A stretch of 64,000 nucleotides of DNA from Acanthaster planci (Eukaryota > Echinodermata > Asteroidea > Valvatida > Acanthasteridae), in the NCBI RefSeq assembly GCF_001949145.1, contig NW_019091493.1, positions 167,801 through 231,800 of the forward strand. Reading direction: 5' to 3'. Positions 1-13,700 of this stretch are shown here, in pieces (position 1 is the first letter of the stretch; each line of letters opens with the position of its first letter). Made by a program: the position numbers and the translations under genes. A model generated the notes under the pieces. It did not search any database. It worked only from the letters and a program-made list of their open reading frames with translations, and was not told the DNA's origin.

Positions 1-3000
1 CCACACAACATACTGCCAACATCCTGGGTAACAAAGCCCTAAATGGTGAGGTCAACCTACAGCGATAAAACAGACAGAAAACACAGATATTTTAGTAGAA
101 CTGTTGTAGGAAACCCTTCTCCCTTATGTTAGGGCACTGGATATCATTTGTTAACAACCTGAAATTTCAACACAACTGACGATGCTGTGCTTGGAAGCAT
201 CGGTACGTTAAAAATACACAGGTTCTCGGTACACCACAAACCATCTTGAGAGGCAGTTTCAATGCTGTATACTGCAGCCAATGTTCAGGTTCTGCGTGGT
301 CTGACAGCTCTCACTGTTCGGCTAAAGCAAACTCCCCACAGTTTTGAGAAGTAACCTGCTCATGAACTTCACCTGACTTGATAGCCAGATTAACCCGGCA
401 TATATAAAAAAGAAAATGAAGATGCCGGTAATATGCAATGAATATAATGCAAGTGAAACAGATGATACGTGCTGATGAATCCCAGGCTGCTCCAATGAAT
501 GATTGCTTTATTTGTTTTTGGCGTAACTGCTGAACAGAATAAAAATAAAATGAAAAGTGAAAGCGAGATGAGCTTTGCAGTCACAAGGACAGACCAGGGT
601 GGCAGCAGCACTAAAAAAAAACCTGATTAAGAGAGAATAATTGCCAGAAGTCGAATCAAGAATAAAGCCTGTGCAGGAATAAGACTGGGACTTATACATA
701 AAAATTATACGCTGCCCCTTTCGACACCGCCTCACTTGAACTCTGGTGTCAAATGAAACTATAGTGCTCATCAAGGCAATGCTTAGCCAGTGTAGCATAA
801 ATGGATGAATTCAAGCAAAACCGTCTCCAGTTCCTGACTCCCTCCTCAGGAAGTTAACTAAGCTTAACGGACAAGCACGCAAGTTGGAACTGACGGGGCA
901 TATCAGTAATTTACGGTAGCCTTCTCTATTAAAACTTGCCTGTTCTTGTTTTTTCCTCTCACGGGGGAAAATTCCTGCCAAGTGGGGCACCTTGAGTGGC
1001 TTTTAAAACGTAGCTTTTTTTTGCATATTTTAAATTTCGATAGGGGATGTATGTACACTATTTTAGCTCCTAAATGGGCAATATGTTTAAGTTACTTCTA
1101 CTGTAGAACTGGTAATATAATTCTGAGAAGATTCTGAATTTTGCATTAGTAGTTGGGGGTTTACTTGTGTCTCCTTGCCCCAGTTCTAAAGAAAAGTTTG
1201 TGTATGGAACGCTTTATTCATGACTGTGTTGATGCAATACCAAAGCTGACCCTGCATCCACAATTGCTCCACCTATTCATTTCATGAATGGGAAGATACT
1301 GAGGCCGAGCTCAGACCATTTATTTTGGCAGTTTGGTTGGAGTTGGAATCTCAGGTTGCTCCGATGATGTCCAACACGGATGTTTGTCTGTTTGTGTAGG
1401 GGAAATCATGCCATCTTCTCAGGGCAATCCAGAGCAGCGGGACACCTGTCTTACCCTTTGTCTACTGAAGCAGTTTTGCGAAAAAAATGTGAGATTAAGC
1501 AATATGCCCCCCCTCAAAAAAGGGGAGGGGGAGAAATCTTTAATAAGAAATTATAGAGTGCATCATGCAATATGACAAAAAGCCCAAAACACAAACTATC
1601 TAAATTATAAGCACTTTGTTGCTTTTCATACGCGTTATCTTCGTACATTGCACATCTTTACGTTTCACATGTGAAACAAGCACTCATGCCAATCCCTGCT
1701 AGTAACATTTGTAAAAAAAATTAAAGAAAATTTCCATGTTAGAAATATAAGCTTGGGCGTAGGATGAGCACAGAACAATTTCAACAAAACTGCAGGGAAA
1801 TGCAGGGCCCCAAAGCTGCCAATTCTACCGGCCGTGCCTGCTGTGAGACTTCAGTCGTAAACTGGAAGATGACAATAAAAAGCAAACTAGATTAATATCT
1901 GCAAAATCATGAATTATTCAACATCATGCATCTCGCAGTCAATGGCGGAAATGATCCTCCTCGGGATCAGAACAATCCGTTTAAATAACAAATTAGGCAG
2001 CAATGACATGGATTGGTGCTGACACTTGACATTACTGGACACACGGTACACACACGCATGCAGCGACCTACAAAATTTCATCGCAGACAAAACGGGTGAA
2101 TGAGCTTGCACCAGTAGAGGTCTCCTTAGAAATGTGAAGCAAGGGTAGAAAAGGAGAAATTATTTATGCTTTGGGTATTAAAGGCATTTTTTTTGAGGGG
2201 GGGAGGGGCGAGTTAGGTTAAGAGTAAGCAATCTTTCGAGTTGCACAATGATAAAAAGAAAATCCACACAACTCTTGAACTCCTCGCAACTCTCAGGATA
2301 AGGAATACCTGTCAAAGTCAGATAGTTTTTTCCTCGTGGTGACAAAAGAAATGGCTGTGATCATTATACACATATTGTTACAGGAGAATAGGCATGTCCT
2401 GTACCCTCTTCCCCTTCTGAACCACCATTTCCATTTAAAGTTCTTCAAGGTTAAAATCACCTAAGAGTCTGCAGACGTAGTGATGAGGGCTTGGTTTTTG
2501 TAAGAAGAGTTGCTGGGGGTAGAGTGGGCGACTCTAGACATATAAGAGTGGGACGTTTGCACGTTTAAATTAAACAAGTTCCAAATCCGTTTGTGGATTT
2601 TCCCAAAAGTTGAATCGGAACTGCCGCTTCTTGATGTTACACGTTTCGATGGATGCAATTTGGCATCCATTTTTATTGCAAATGCCTGTTAAATGTATTT
2701 TGATTTTCAGAACACTTTGTACCATGTACTTTTTTTGGAGGAAATATTGCTTGTTTTCAATGCCATAACATCAATCTACAATTTTACATTGGTTGGACCA
2801 GGCGCATTGCTGAACTATATAATTATGCATATATGAAAACACGGAGAAAGGCAGCAGCCTCTGTAAAGTGTTGGCTAAAAGGTTTAAACAGTATGGGACA
2901 GTTTTCTAAACATTTTTCAAATTAATTATGAATTCCCATCCTTACAATAGACGTGGCTTCTTCCAGCGTGCAGATAAAAAAATGGGAACTTGTCTTAATT

Positions 3001-6000
3001 TCGGGAGGTTCCAAATGTGAAGACCACGTTCTTCATGTCATGCTATGGCCAATCTTCTGTGTTGCTCTAAAATCAACGGTGCTTCAGTGCATTATGTTTT
3101 GATAGGCAAATGCACTTTGAACCCCACCAACTAAAAAAACAAAACAATCCTGCTTGAAGTACATGTGTGCAAATCAAAACTAAAAAAACATACAGATTTT
3201 CACTTCCAGTGCAAAACAACCAAAATGACTGTGCAAATCTAAGAAAGACAGAAAAGAAGAAAGGGAAAAACAAAGAGATTCATTTCAAGTGAAGCAGTAA
3301 TTTTTTCATGTCAGCCTGCAGCATTTACGTACTGTCAATTTCACCATTTGTCAGGTGAACTGGGAAAAAAATGCTGGTTCCCGTTTTCAATGAAAATTGA
3401 GGGCAAGATGACTCATATCACAGCTGGATTGCAAAAGCAGGATCATAGCAGTAGAGCAGCCACAAATGTCACAGGTCACCTCCAAAGTGCCTCTTAAAAA
3501 CACAGAAAGAGCTCCTGATGAGACAGGGACTGCTCGTGCATCATGCTTGTGGGGAGGGGAAGGGGCTGCGACGTGATGTAATGCAAAAACCCAAGATGTT
3601 GGCACTTGCTGTAAGCTCTACTGCGGCTTCAACTGTTACGCGACTCGGATAAAAGCTACTGCATAATTCAAACAACATTTCAATGTCTGCAAATGTGCTA
3701 TCCTTCAGTTATTCAGTTGAAAATCCAACCAGATCAGGCATTTGGAATCCATTTTGTTTTCTTATTAGCAGTAAAAAAAAACAACTTCTGTAATTTTCTT
3801 TTTCAAAATGAAAATTTAAAATGACAATTTATATATATCTGGAGAAAAAATAAAAACAAAAAACAAAAAAACCACAACTTGCACAATGGCAAAAAACAAC
3901 AAACAAATAAGTGTATGTGTCAAGAAAGAAATTATGCGATACTTAACTTTAAACAATTTCCTCCTTATCCGGGTTGGAATAAAGAACTAAATACATGTGA
4001 AACCCTGTGCCAAACTGAGAAAGATACAAAACTGGTGTTTCATGAAAGCCTGCTGCCAACAACCCAAGTTGAGATGCAAACATTTGTACAAAGTTCAACG
4101 ACATGAAACAGGACTCTGCTTTCCAAACCTAAAACCTAACTTTGATAAAAGCTTTTTCCCACAAAGCACAAATAAATACACGGAAGAGGAGTAAGGGATG
4201 CATTCTGTGAACAAAGGTTAAAATCAAGCTTACCTGGACCCCAGTCTGACGCCAGAATTAGCATTAGTTCAGTTTAGCTTTAGTTTAGAACACAGTAACT
4301 GGTGTAGAAAATTTATCAAAATCACTTCTTCTACAGATAGATCAAATCTTCATTGGTCCCAGGTTCTACCAGTGGCACTTATGTTGCTACCAAAAATAAA
4401 CAAAAAGAAAGAAAACAATGTCCTTTTTGAAAGGTAAAAAAGTTTGAATAAGTTAAATCAACGAAGACTTTTCCAACTGGAACTTACATTCATGGGGTCA
4501 CATTCATCACTCAAAAGATCAATTTTGCACTGTCTGGGTACAGAGCCCCCCCCCAAGGCATATTTTGTACCCACACTTCAAGAAAAGCACAGCTTTTTTA
4601 TACTTTTGTGACTAATTCTGTCTGTTTTCAAACCAAGCTCAGCAACTAATGTGCTTTGCATGGATGTGTATCATTTGCCATACGTTGGCTGTGGTCTCCT
4701 GCAACCATTTACTCTGAAACAGACTCACAACCATCATTCCCCTTAATTGATTCTGTACTGATCTCCAACTTGTGGTGGAAATCCCCTCCTGACACTTCAA
4801 AACAGTGCAGAACTTTTGCAAACGGAAGCAGCTGAAGGTTTTGGGTCGGCATCAGGAAGTACTGTTCAGTACCTGAGCCTGTGGCCTGGTATACAACCCA
4901 TCTACAAGTGCATTACATTATAAGACTTCAGTCAAGTTGGAAATCACTTCTCATTATTTAGGGAAATGTCACTTGCCTCTTTTTGCGGTTTTGTTTCCAC
5001 AAACCAGCCCTTCCATTCTTTTTCCCCCAAGACAATACAAATAGCCGTTAGTTTCACAATTGAAGTAACCATATCTACCACACCCCTTTAACTACAGTAA
5101 TCAATCACCCTACATTCAATTGGCTTTGACGCTGGAGTAAATGAAGAATAAAGACCATCTGCTTTGGAAGACAAACTCGTCACCTTTAATTACGCTAATA
5201 ATTGGAGGCAAGCAACAAGTGATTGGGTATTATGAAAAAGGTGCCAGCACATATTTTTTTCCCCTTTTAAACAAACACACTGGTGTACGTGTGCCACACA
5301 TGTATACCAAAAAACCCCACACTGTTGAGTTGTAAAGTTAATCACAAATAATTGGTAGCAACAGAAGTACCAGCTAGTCCAGTGGGACACAGTGCTTTTC
5401 TTTAACGTACTGGTTTTTTTAGGTTTAGTTTGTATGTTTAGTCAAAGTTTAGACTTGCAGGGATGGTTGCATCACTCGACGAACACACTCCCAAATGCTG
5501 GCCGACGATTAAGGACTTGAGCACATTAACACCTGGAGGGTCAGTTGGATTAAATCTCCTTATTCACTGCCCCCCAAAAAACAGAAAAAAAAAGTGGGCA
5601 TTCAAGTCATGAATTTTTCATTGAGTGAACTGAGATGACATTTTGGAAACTTGTGATAGATTACACTCTATCCATGCTTTGTAAACAAGTATGCATTTCA
5701 GCGAGGGGTGCCCTTATTTCTGGGCTAGAGCCAGAGGGTATTGTACTTGTTCAGGTACCTGTTTGGAAAATCAGGTCGAGCACAAACAGCCCCAAAAGAT
5801 AACCACACAAATATGTTCATCAAGCCATCGAAGGGGTGAAAAACAAGGCAAAGTTTCATGGCCTGAAATGAGGGTATCTGTTCGTCAATGTACATCTTTT
5901 CAGTGGGTTGTGTCTGCCTACATGTAGATCCCCCCCAAACAAAGGGAAAAAAATTTATCTGATTTGAACAAGAAAATTCTTTGGCAACCAAACAACTCTT

Positions 6001-6356
6001 GATTTCACATGAACAAGGTACCAACTTCAAAATGCAGCTTTAGATTGCGAAATTGGGATATTTCTCGCAGAATTTGGAGCTTTTGGTTTGCGCCGATAAC
6101 AAATTATGTATCGGACTTTACCTCTTGTATCTTTAATTCTATGATGCCAACACTCACATGCTGAAATTTTGGGGAGGGAGTGGCAGAACAAGGGTTGAAG
6201 GGAGGAAATGTACATGTACAGGCAAGTCTGCGAGTGTCTTACTCAGAGGGAGAAACTCTGAAACTTAGCATAAAAAGTTGCCCACTGCTAAAATGGATGA
6301 AGTTGTGGAGGGGGGGTGAATGTGAAGTTAACCTTGGGGATGAGGAGAGCTTCCAG

Positions 6357-6386
6357 ACTGAGTCCACATTGACTGAGTCCACATTG
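6357..6386. repeat. 15-bp tandem repeat at gap edge
   Basis: Two perfect copies of actgagtccacattg lie back to back and the second ends at the first N. The right edge of the gap starts tccactttc, which could be a degenerate unit. Confidence 0.85.
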
Positions 6387-6931
6387 NNNNNNNNNNNNNN
6401 NNNNNNNNNNNNNNNNNNNNNNNNNNNNNNNNNNNNNNNNNNNNNNNNNNNNNNNNNNNNNNNNNNNNNNNNNNNNNNNNNNNNNNNNNNNNNNNNNNNN
6501 NNNNNNNNNNNNNNNNNNNNNNNNNNNNNNNNNNNNNNNNNNNNNNNNNNNNNNNNNNNNNNNNNNNNNNNNNNNNNNNNNNNNNNNNNNNNNNNNNNNN
6601 NNNNNNNNNNNNNNNNNNNNNNNNNNNNNNNNNNNNNNNNNNNNNNNNNNNNNNNNNNNNNNNNNNNNNNNNNNNNNNNNNNNNNNNNNNNNNNNNNNNN
6701 NNNNNNNNNNNNNNNNNNNNNNNNNNNNNNNNNNNNNNNNNNNNNNNNNNNNNNNNNNNNNNNNNNNNNNNNNNNNNNNNNNNNNNNNNNNNNNNNNNNN
6801 NNNNNNNNNNNNNNNNNNNNNNNNNNNNNNNNNNNNNNNNNNNNNNNNNNNNNNNNNNNNNNNNNNNNNNNNNNNNNNNNNNNNNNNNNNNNNNNNNNNN
6901 NNNNNNNNNNNNNNNNNNNNNNNNNNNNNNN
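6387..6931. other. Assembly gap (545 N)
   Basis: The run of unknown bases begins directly after two exact copies of a 15-base unit (actgagtccacattg, 6357-6386). The gap therefore probably hides a longer tandem array. Open frames drawn through the N run are artefacts. Confidence 0.98.
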
Positions 6932-9900
6932 TCCACTTTCTAGACCTATCCAGGATGTTAAGTGCTCAAGCACAGCTTAGCTTGAGTTTAGGAACCCTAT
7001 TTATGTATTTAGCTTCTAACGTTTAGACTTGCAGGGATGTGTAAATTTACGGTGGAATATGTCTTACCCCTGTGCGGTAAAACAAGAGCAGAAGAAGAAA
7101 TAAGACAGACATCTAACAGCCAAATTGTGGAGAGAAATGAGAGACAAATGGCAAGGGTTAAAGTAATATTTGTGAGGCCATCATTTCAGCCAATCAGAAC
7201 AGGGCACATTAAAAAATAGCTGTCCTGTAATTGGCCAATTCTGCAGAACATGGCGACAACCTTCCAGGATCACACGATCACCTTTAGGAGAGATGTGACG
7301 TTAGATGTTGACTAAATAAATTACTGTAGAGTCAATAAACCTGTAAGATAACAGATTGTACGATGACAAAATAATCCTGACACACACAACCACTAGATCC
7401 AATAAGCACAGCACTTCAAAAACAAGTACAGCATGATTTAAGGTTGGAGGGTAGGGGGCCGGGGGTAACGCATGATCACCTGATGCACCTACGCCTATGT
7501 GCACCATGTACATGTACGACGTTGTATGCAGTTCTATAACATGTAATGACATGTGTCACACGCATGTGGCTATACACAATGTATTCATGTGGCTATTGTA
7601 CATGTACATTTAATGTACATACACATGCCTATTGTACATTTTCTGTAGTTTCCAAATTTCCATTACACACGTACAAACATTAATCTGAGTCTTGCTCCTC
7701 TAATCAAATTTTTAAAAAATGTTTTAGATGATCCCATGATCCTTTCTGGCTTTACAAGAAAATGAGAAACCAAGAGGGAGGTTGACACAACATCTCATCT
7801 CACCAAACATACAGATCCAAGCCATGTGAGAAGTGTACACCATATTATTGCTTCGTAAAGACAACCATTAATCTTAGTAGTACAAGTTAATGTGCAATGA
7901 AATAACCGAGTTAGCAAAAGAGGCCACCTTTAATTTGGGGACGTGATAATCTTAATTTGTGTCCTGCAGCACAGTGCTGATTTAAACACCAAAAGCTTGA
8001 ATATTTCCCACAAAAAGGGAAGAGGTGTGATTCAACAGCAGCGGGAAGAGGGAGGCAGGCACATATTGCAGAATGATCTTTCAAGTCTTGAGGCACGAGC
8101 TGCCCCTTGTGATTACTGTCACTGATGCATCACTGCTGTACTGCCATCGTGGTTGCTAGCTAGGCTGCGTTGTGTTAGGCAAGAACTGACAAATATTGAA
8201 GTATTGGGGGGGGTCCTGAAGAAAAGCAGTTGGCAAGATGCCAACGTCAGAAAACACAGCCCTAGATCAATGAATGAAACTAGACCCTCAGTGATTCCTG
8301 AGCCTTTTTCCCCCCAAAAGAGATGAAATCACTTCTCATTTGAACTAAAGCCATTACAAGTACATTAGAAATCGGTGAGGTCATTGCATGATAAAAAATG
8401 TACCAAAATGAACAAATTTTAACAGTAAGCGAGGCCAGAAGTACATGTACGTGCCCATGTAAGCAGGTGCCCTGTACAAATTATACAAATTGTAATCAAT
8501 TGACAATGTGTGTCATGTTTTTCTGGGTCAACAAGACAAGCGTCTCTTTCTTTTCCATTTAATTCACCGTGATTCAAAGTCCCCTTGCGCCACGCGGTTC
8601 ACATTAAGAACCGTGATCAGATGGGTCTACTGTACACCATGATGTGACAGGTCGAGGGCGCACCGAAAATAAATGTTTACCTATCAAATTCAGGGGTTCA
8701 CATTTGAGGTCAATGTTTATCTAAATGGCATTAATATAAATACACTGAGAGAAACTGGAAAGGCACCTTAACAGTTCATAGACTAAATGGAGATGAACAA
8801 ACGAAGAGTAAAAAGTCAGTTTAGGGTGGTTACTATTTTTCTTTATACCCCCCCTCAACTTTCTGTAGCAAATACAGGAATGCAATATCCATTGTTTATC
8901 ATGAGGAAACATCAAGGTCCTGAAATGCCTTGGATAGACGCACACTGTACCATTCAATTAGTTGAATGTTTCGGAATGCGTCCGTTCTTGTATTTTTCTT
9001 ACAAAAGCCAACAAGGCTTCTTTGTACATGTATTCCAACCATCACACAAAACAGTGTCTGACATCCAAAGCTGCTGGACTTGCTATGGACAATGTTACAA
9101 TCAACTTTATCTGACTGTGAAATGTTCAAAGATTACAATAATCCTGTCACGTGTGGCAGGCTGAAGGTACAACATATTGGAACTTGTGGTGGACATAAAA
9201 CACTGGCTTCTCTGCATGAAATGCACTGCACGAGAGAAAAATACTCTATATGTTTGACATTTATTTAATCACAAATATTGCCCACAAAAATGTCTTCTTC
9301 ATTTTTAATATGCAACCAGTTTCTCAACAGCTGCAAACTAGTGATTGAGACTTCTGTGTCAAAACATTGCTCTGAAACATCTCCCTTTACAAAGACCCAC
9401 AGGATCATTGCTCATTTCGGGAAACTGTTTATGTCATTCATTTTTAATGTCAAGTTCCGGGGGATTGCTGCGGGGGATTCCTGCGTACCTCAGTCACTGC
9501 TGGTCACTGAACTGAGATTACTTGACTGTGGCAGCAACAAAGCTGGTTTGCCACAAACCTGGCAGTGATTCACATTCATTTATTGCCTCCGTGGGCCAGA
9601 AAACTTTTTTTACCACTTTGAGAGGGTGATAACTGCTCTCTTGGCATTTCAGATGCTGAATAATGATAGGTAGAGAGAAGGACCGGTTGGGGAGGGAGGG
9701 GGGTCAAGGGGATAGATCAAAATAAGCAAAGGCAACAAACATTTGGTGACGAGGTACTGAGCTTATATATCATCAAATTATACAGAATACAGATCTACTG
9801 ATACATTATGAATTCCTACAAAGTTTGAAAAGGCAAAAAAGCTCAGAGAAAAAAGGTAAAAGACAACAACATGTACATGTATTTGTATGTGGAAACAAAA

Positions 9901-10645
9901 TGAAACAAACAATCAAAAAGAACATGCGCATGTAAATTCACGTCAGCACACAGCTGCTAAGCAGGCAAATGTGTAGCTAGAAGATGGACGTCATACACAC
10001 ATTATGTGTGGCGAGAATAAACTTGAGCAGGGCCAGTAACTTGGGCACTGCTGGATATCCGGGCTTACACCCTGCTTCATCTTAGGCCCCCCCAAGTCTT
10101 TTGTCTCTGGTCAGCACGTGCGTCGATTTCAAATATTTTTTTCCCCCTGAGAGAGATGCAACAGCACCCTCGATTGCCGCACTGCCTCAACATTTTTGCG
10201 GGCAGCTCAATCTTTTACTCAGGGCGATAGATCCCAACGGGATCGATGTTGAACAACGGCAGCAGACTGTGGATACAAAGTTGTTTGTTGTCGGCTTGTA
10301 ATCATGACAAAGCTGGTCTAGTCCCAAGACTCGACAGTGTGTGTCTGCAATTGTCTGTCCAACCCTGGAGGAGGGGGGAAAGCTGTGTCAATGCATCTAA
10401 CCTGGAACATCTGTCTGACCAGAGACAAACTATTATTTATTTGGCCTTACCACGGAATGTTGCTGGGAATTTTTTTATTGGGTAAGCAAATTTGTGTGCT
10501 TAGAAGCCATGTGTTTTTGATGCTTGATGCTCCTTTGTCCACTCAGCTCCCTGAAAACAGACACCGCTGTGCGATCAAAAGCTGACAAATGAAAGGCACA
10601 TCCCCTTCAAGAAGAAGTCAACTGGGACTGCCCATAGATACTCAC

Positions 10646-10780
10646 ATTCACGTTCAACAGCTCCTTCCATTTTGGGATGAAGAGGTACTTGATGCCTTTT
10701 GCGGACCCCTCCAGGAGCAGCCCGTTGATGAAGAGCACCAGGAGGACAAGATAAGGGAAGGTCGCTGTGAAGTAGACCAC
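10646..10780 (-). CDS. SLC6 transporter coding exon 5 (TM5)
   Basis: This exon is 135 bases, phase 0 at both ends, and encodes [10 protein letters not shown] through KWKELLNVN. The donor is gtgagt. The family next expects a segment starting VW.DA (TM6), which is not found at lower coordinates. Confidence 0.91.
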
Positions 10781-13700
10781 CTGGGCAGACAAAAGCAGCA
10801 AGGGGCGGGGTGGGGGGTGGGGGAAGGGAACAGGGGATGGGTAATTGGATGAATTCTCTGGACTGGTATCCTTGAGGTACTGTGTTGATCGGTCACAGGG
10901 GATGGGTAATTGGATGAATTCTCTGGACCGGTATCCTTGAGGTACTGTGTTGATTGGTCACTTTTACGTTAACCCTAACCCCATAGGGACTATTGAAATC
11001 ATGCAATCTTGAATTCAGAATGGTAAGGTTAATAGCAAACTTTCTTTGCAATATTACGAGGCGAAACATCTTGACACAAAAACATACACACCAAGCAGAT
11101 TCACTGCAAGGTCAACTTTTGGATCATCAAAGAGATGAATTGTTTCAAAATTGCAGTACACCGGTTTGTACGGCACATTCTGATGAAACGAACAGTCTTG
11201 TGTGAGATTACTGAATTTCTCACTGAAACATTAATTTGTGGTATCCTCTTCCCTATCATGTGACCGCAACAACATGTGACCAAGAGCATCACAAGATTGG
11301 TGGCCTGATGCCATGCCCACTGTTATCCAGTTGTCAAAGGCCGTGTTCGAAACGGGCTTTCAGAGCTACGGCTAGGTCTACTGTCCACGCGTCTCCACAC
11401 ATTTCCAATGAAGTGAAGACCTAGACCTAGCTCTAGACGAGAGATTCGGATGCAGTCTCAGAATACTGCAAAACTACAAGCTTAACATGAGCAACTTTAG
11501 TTTTTCAAATGACTAATCTGTGATCAGGGTGCAATTCCACTTAGCTTAATAAGAGATTTACACATAGTCCCTAACACTACTGCAAATCTATTCAAAGATG
11601 AAATTTGCTTCTCGTCTCTAAGACAGAATGAAATTTAAGACCGACACACGGACACAAACCTTGCCCGATGTCTTCAGCCCCTTGAAGAGGCACAAGTAGA
11701 CGACGACCCAGGCAAGGAAAAGAAGACCCAGGAGCTCCCATCGCATCTCGCCGGCATTGCCGATGGAATCCGTGATTTGCAGCACACGATGGCTGATTAT
11801 TAAAGACAAATAAGGGTATAACAAATTTAGGGAGTGGACAAATATCAAAAAGTTATCAAATGACTTGGCATAATATTTACCAAAGTGAACACTGCACCCT
11901 TTACCAATTTGGTGTAGAGACTAGAGACCGCTCTGACTAACAAAACTTCTCCGTCTTAAGTCTATGAATTTCAGATAAAAACATCCCAGTCCCCACTGCT
12001 AGACCACTGAGGGATTTTCCGCAACACCAAGGCTATTAAAATACAACAAACTACTAGTATTTCAACTATGATTTAAATGACTGTCTACACAGGCAAAAGC
12101 CATCTGTTCTTTGCAGAATAAAATGTCAACAAATGCACATACAAAGGCATGTTAAAGGACTTTTCCCCCAATTAAAAAAAAAAAATTCCCTGGTCTAAAT
12201 GTACAAGCAAGCCATCAAGAACGAAACGCCATAGGCACTACATACACGTACATGTGCCAAGGTCATGAGGAATCCCACTGAATGCTATGTAACCCAATAT
12301 TCAATTTTAAGAAATTTTCTAAGTCATCGAAACTTTCTGCACAGACGAATAGATAACACGAAAATGCAGTTACGTGAATTTTGTTAGAATTAATTTCTAA
12401 ACCCTACAAACGTGTTAAATGACAATTTAACCGGCAACAGCAAACTGTAATAACGGCTGTCCATTCTTAAGTTCTCAATTTTGATTGAGAAATACACTTA
12501 CAGTAGAGTGTATGGGTATTAACTTGGGTGAAATGTGAGTCCATGGAGGTGATTTGTTGTAAAATGGAGCTCCTGTCAATGCAGAGCCTAAACTAAAAGG
12601 TCTTTGTTAAAATGCCAGCAAGTGAAAATACTTGCACATTAAGAAGTGTTCAAATTCATGTCCTATGCTCCAACCTCAGTTTTTACAAAGCTTCATAAAA
12701 AAAGTAATTGCTAGGTTCCACTTGAGGATTTCTGTTGGACATGGTCTTCAGCAGGCTGCAAACATGAGACGCTACATGTACGTTACAAAGCTAATGGGCT
12801 TACTTGAAGTACTCCTCTGTGGAGGAGACGGTGTTGTTGGGCTTGGTGCTACCGTTCAGCATCTTGTAATCTTCGTGGGAGAAGCAGTCGGGCGTGTTCC
12901 AGGTGTTATTGCAGGAATCCCACGGCAACTCGCTCTGCATGGAAGCGACCAGGTAGAACAAGGCCCAGGCGATGATCACGTTGTAGTAGGTGGTCAGGAC
13001 AAAGGAGATCATGACGGTTGCGAGTCCAGTGCCTAGGTGAAGACATTGAAGAAAAAAAAAAAGGGCGGGGGAGGAAGAGAGAAAAAGGCTGATTAGAATA
13101 TGTTTTCTTGGTAATACAGATAACAGGGCCATTTACTCCATTCTACCATTTTTGCCCTCATTGTGCAACGTAACAAAAATGAACAAAGTTTATGAGTCTG
13201 TAGATGACATGTAGATCACATGAATCAGTTCATGGCGCTGCATACCCGCGGGTAATAGTGGTTTATTTTACTTTTGCAGTCCCTGACCCACAAACATGTA
13301 ACTGTTATTTGTCTTGTTATGTATTCAGATTTTTGTCCCTGGTCCTGCTTCTGCTTATATTTAATTGTGTGTGTGTTTTTGTCATTTTTTATATACTTTT
13401 TGTTCAATTTTGCTTTATTGGTTCTTGTGATGGTCTTACAAAAGTAAATAATAATAATACATGTACCTTATGTTCATATTTTTTATTTAGTCAATACGGC
13501 ATCTATGTCGACATGTGCATGTACAGTTACCAACAGAGAACAACCAGACAACATTCCAAAAAAGATAAGTAATCTCTTGGGATAATTTGAAGGAAAAGCT
13601 GTGATAAACTAAGAAACAGGTAAGCACCCATTTTTGTTTTAATGATAACATGTTCCTGAACTGAATTCTTTCAAGTGCAGTGTAGGGTACATGTAGGCAA

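Larger units (their letters stand above)
1..10645. other. Non-coding stretch, probably a large transporter intron
   Basis: I see no exon-like, GC-rich or transporter-like coding segment on either strand. The open frames here are short, low-complexity and unrecognised. The stretch holds TACATGTA-rich tracts (7505-7640, around 8440, around 9870) and a 19-base sequence, gtttagacttgcagggatg, that occurs near 5445 and again near 7020. It also holds the assembly gap. The reading as intron rests only on exon 5 having a good donor at its lower edge. Confidence 0.5.

Noticed and set aside
6180-6980. Open frames of 200-266 codons on both strands
   Set aside because: They run through the N gap; almost all residues are unknown.
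10964-10981. Telomere-like taaccctaacccc
   Set aside because: Fewer than three units; it is simply the sequence following the 65-bp duplication.
12632-13036. 134-codon plus-strand open frame
   Set aside because: It is the antisense shadow of transporter exon 3, whose minus-strand frame has clear TM3 and splice sites.
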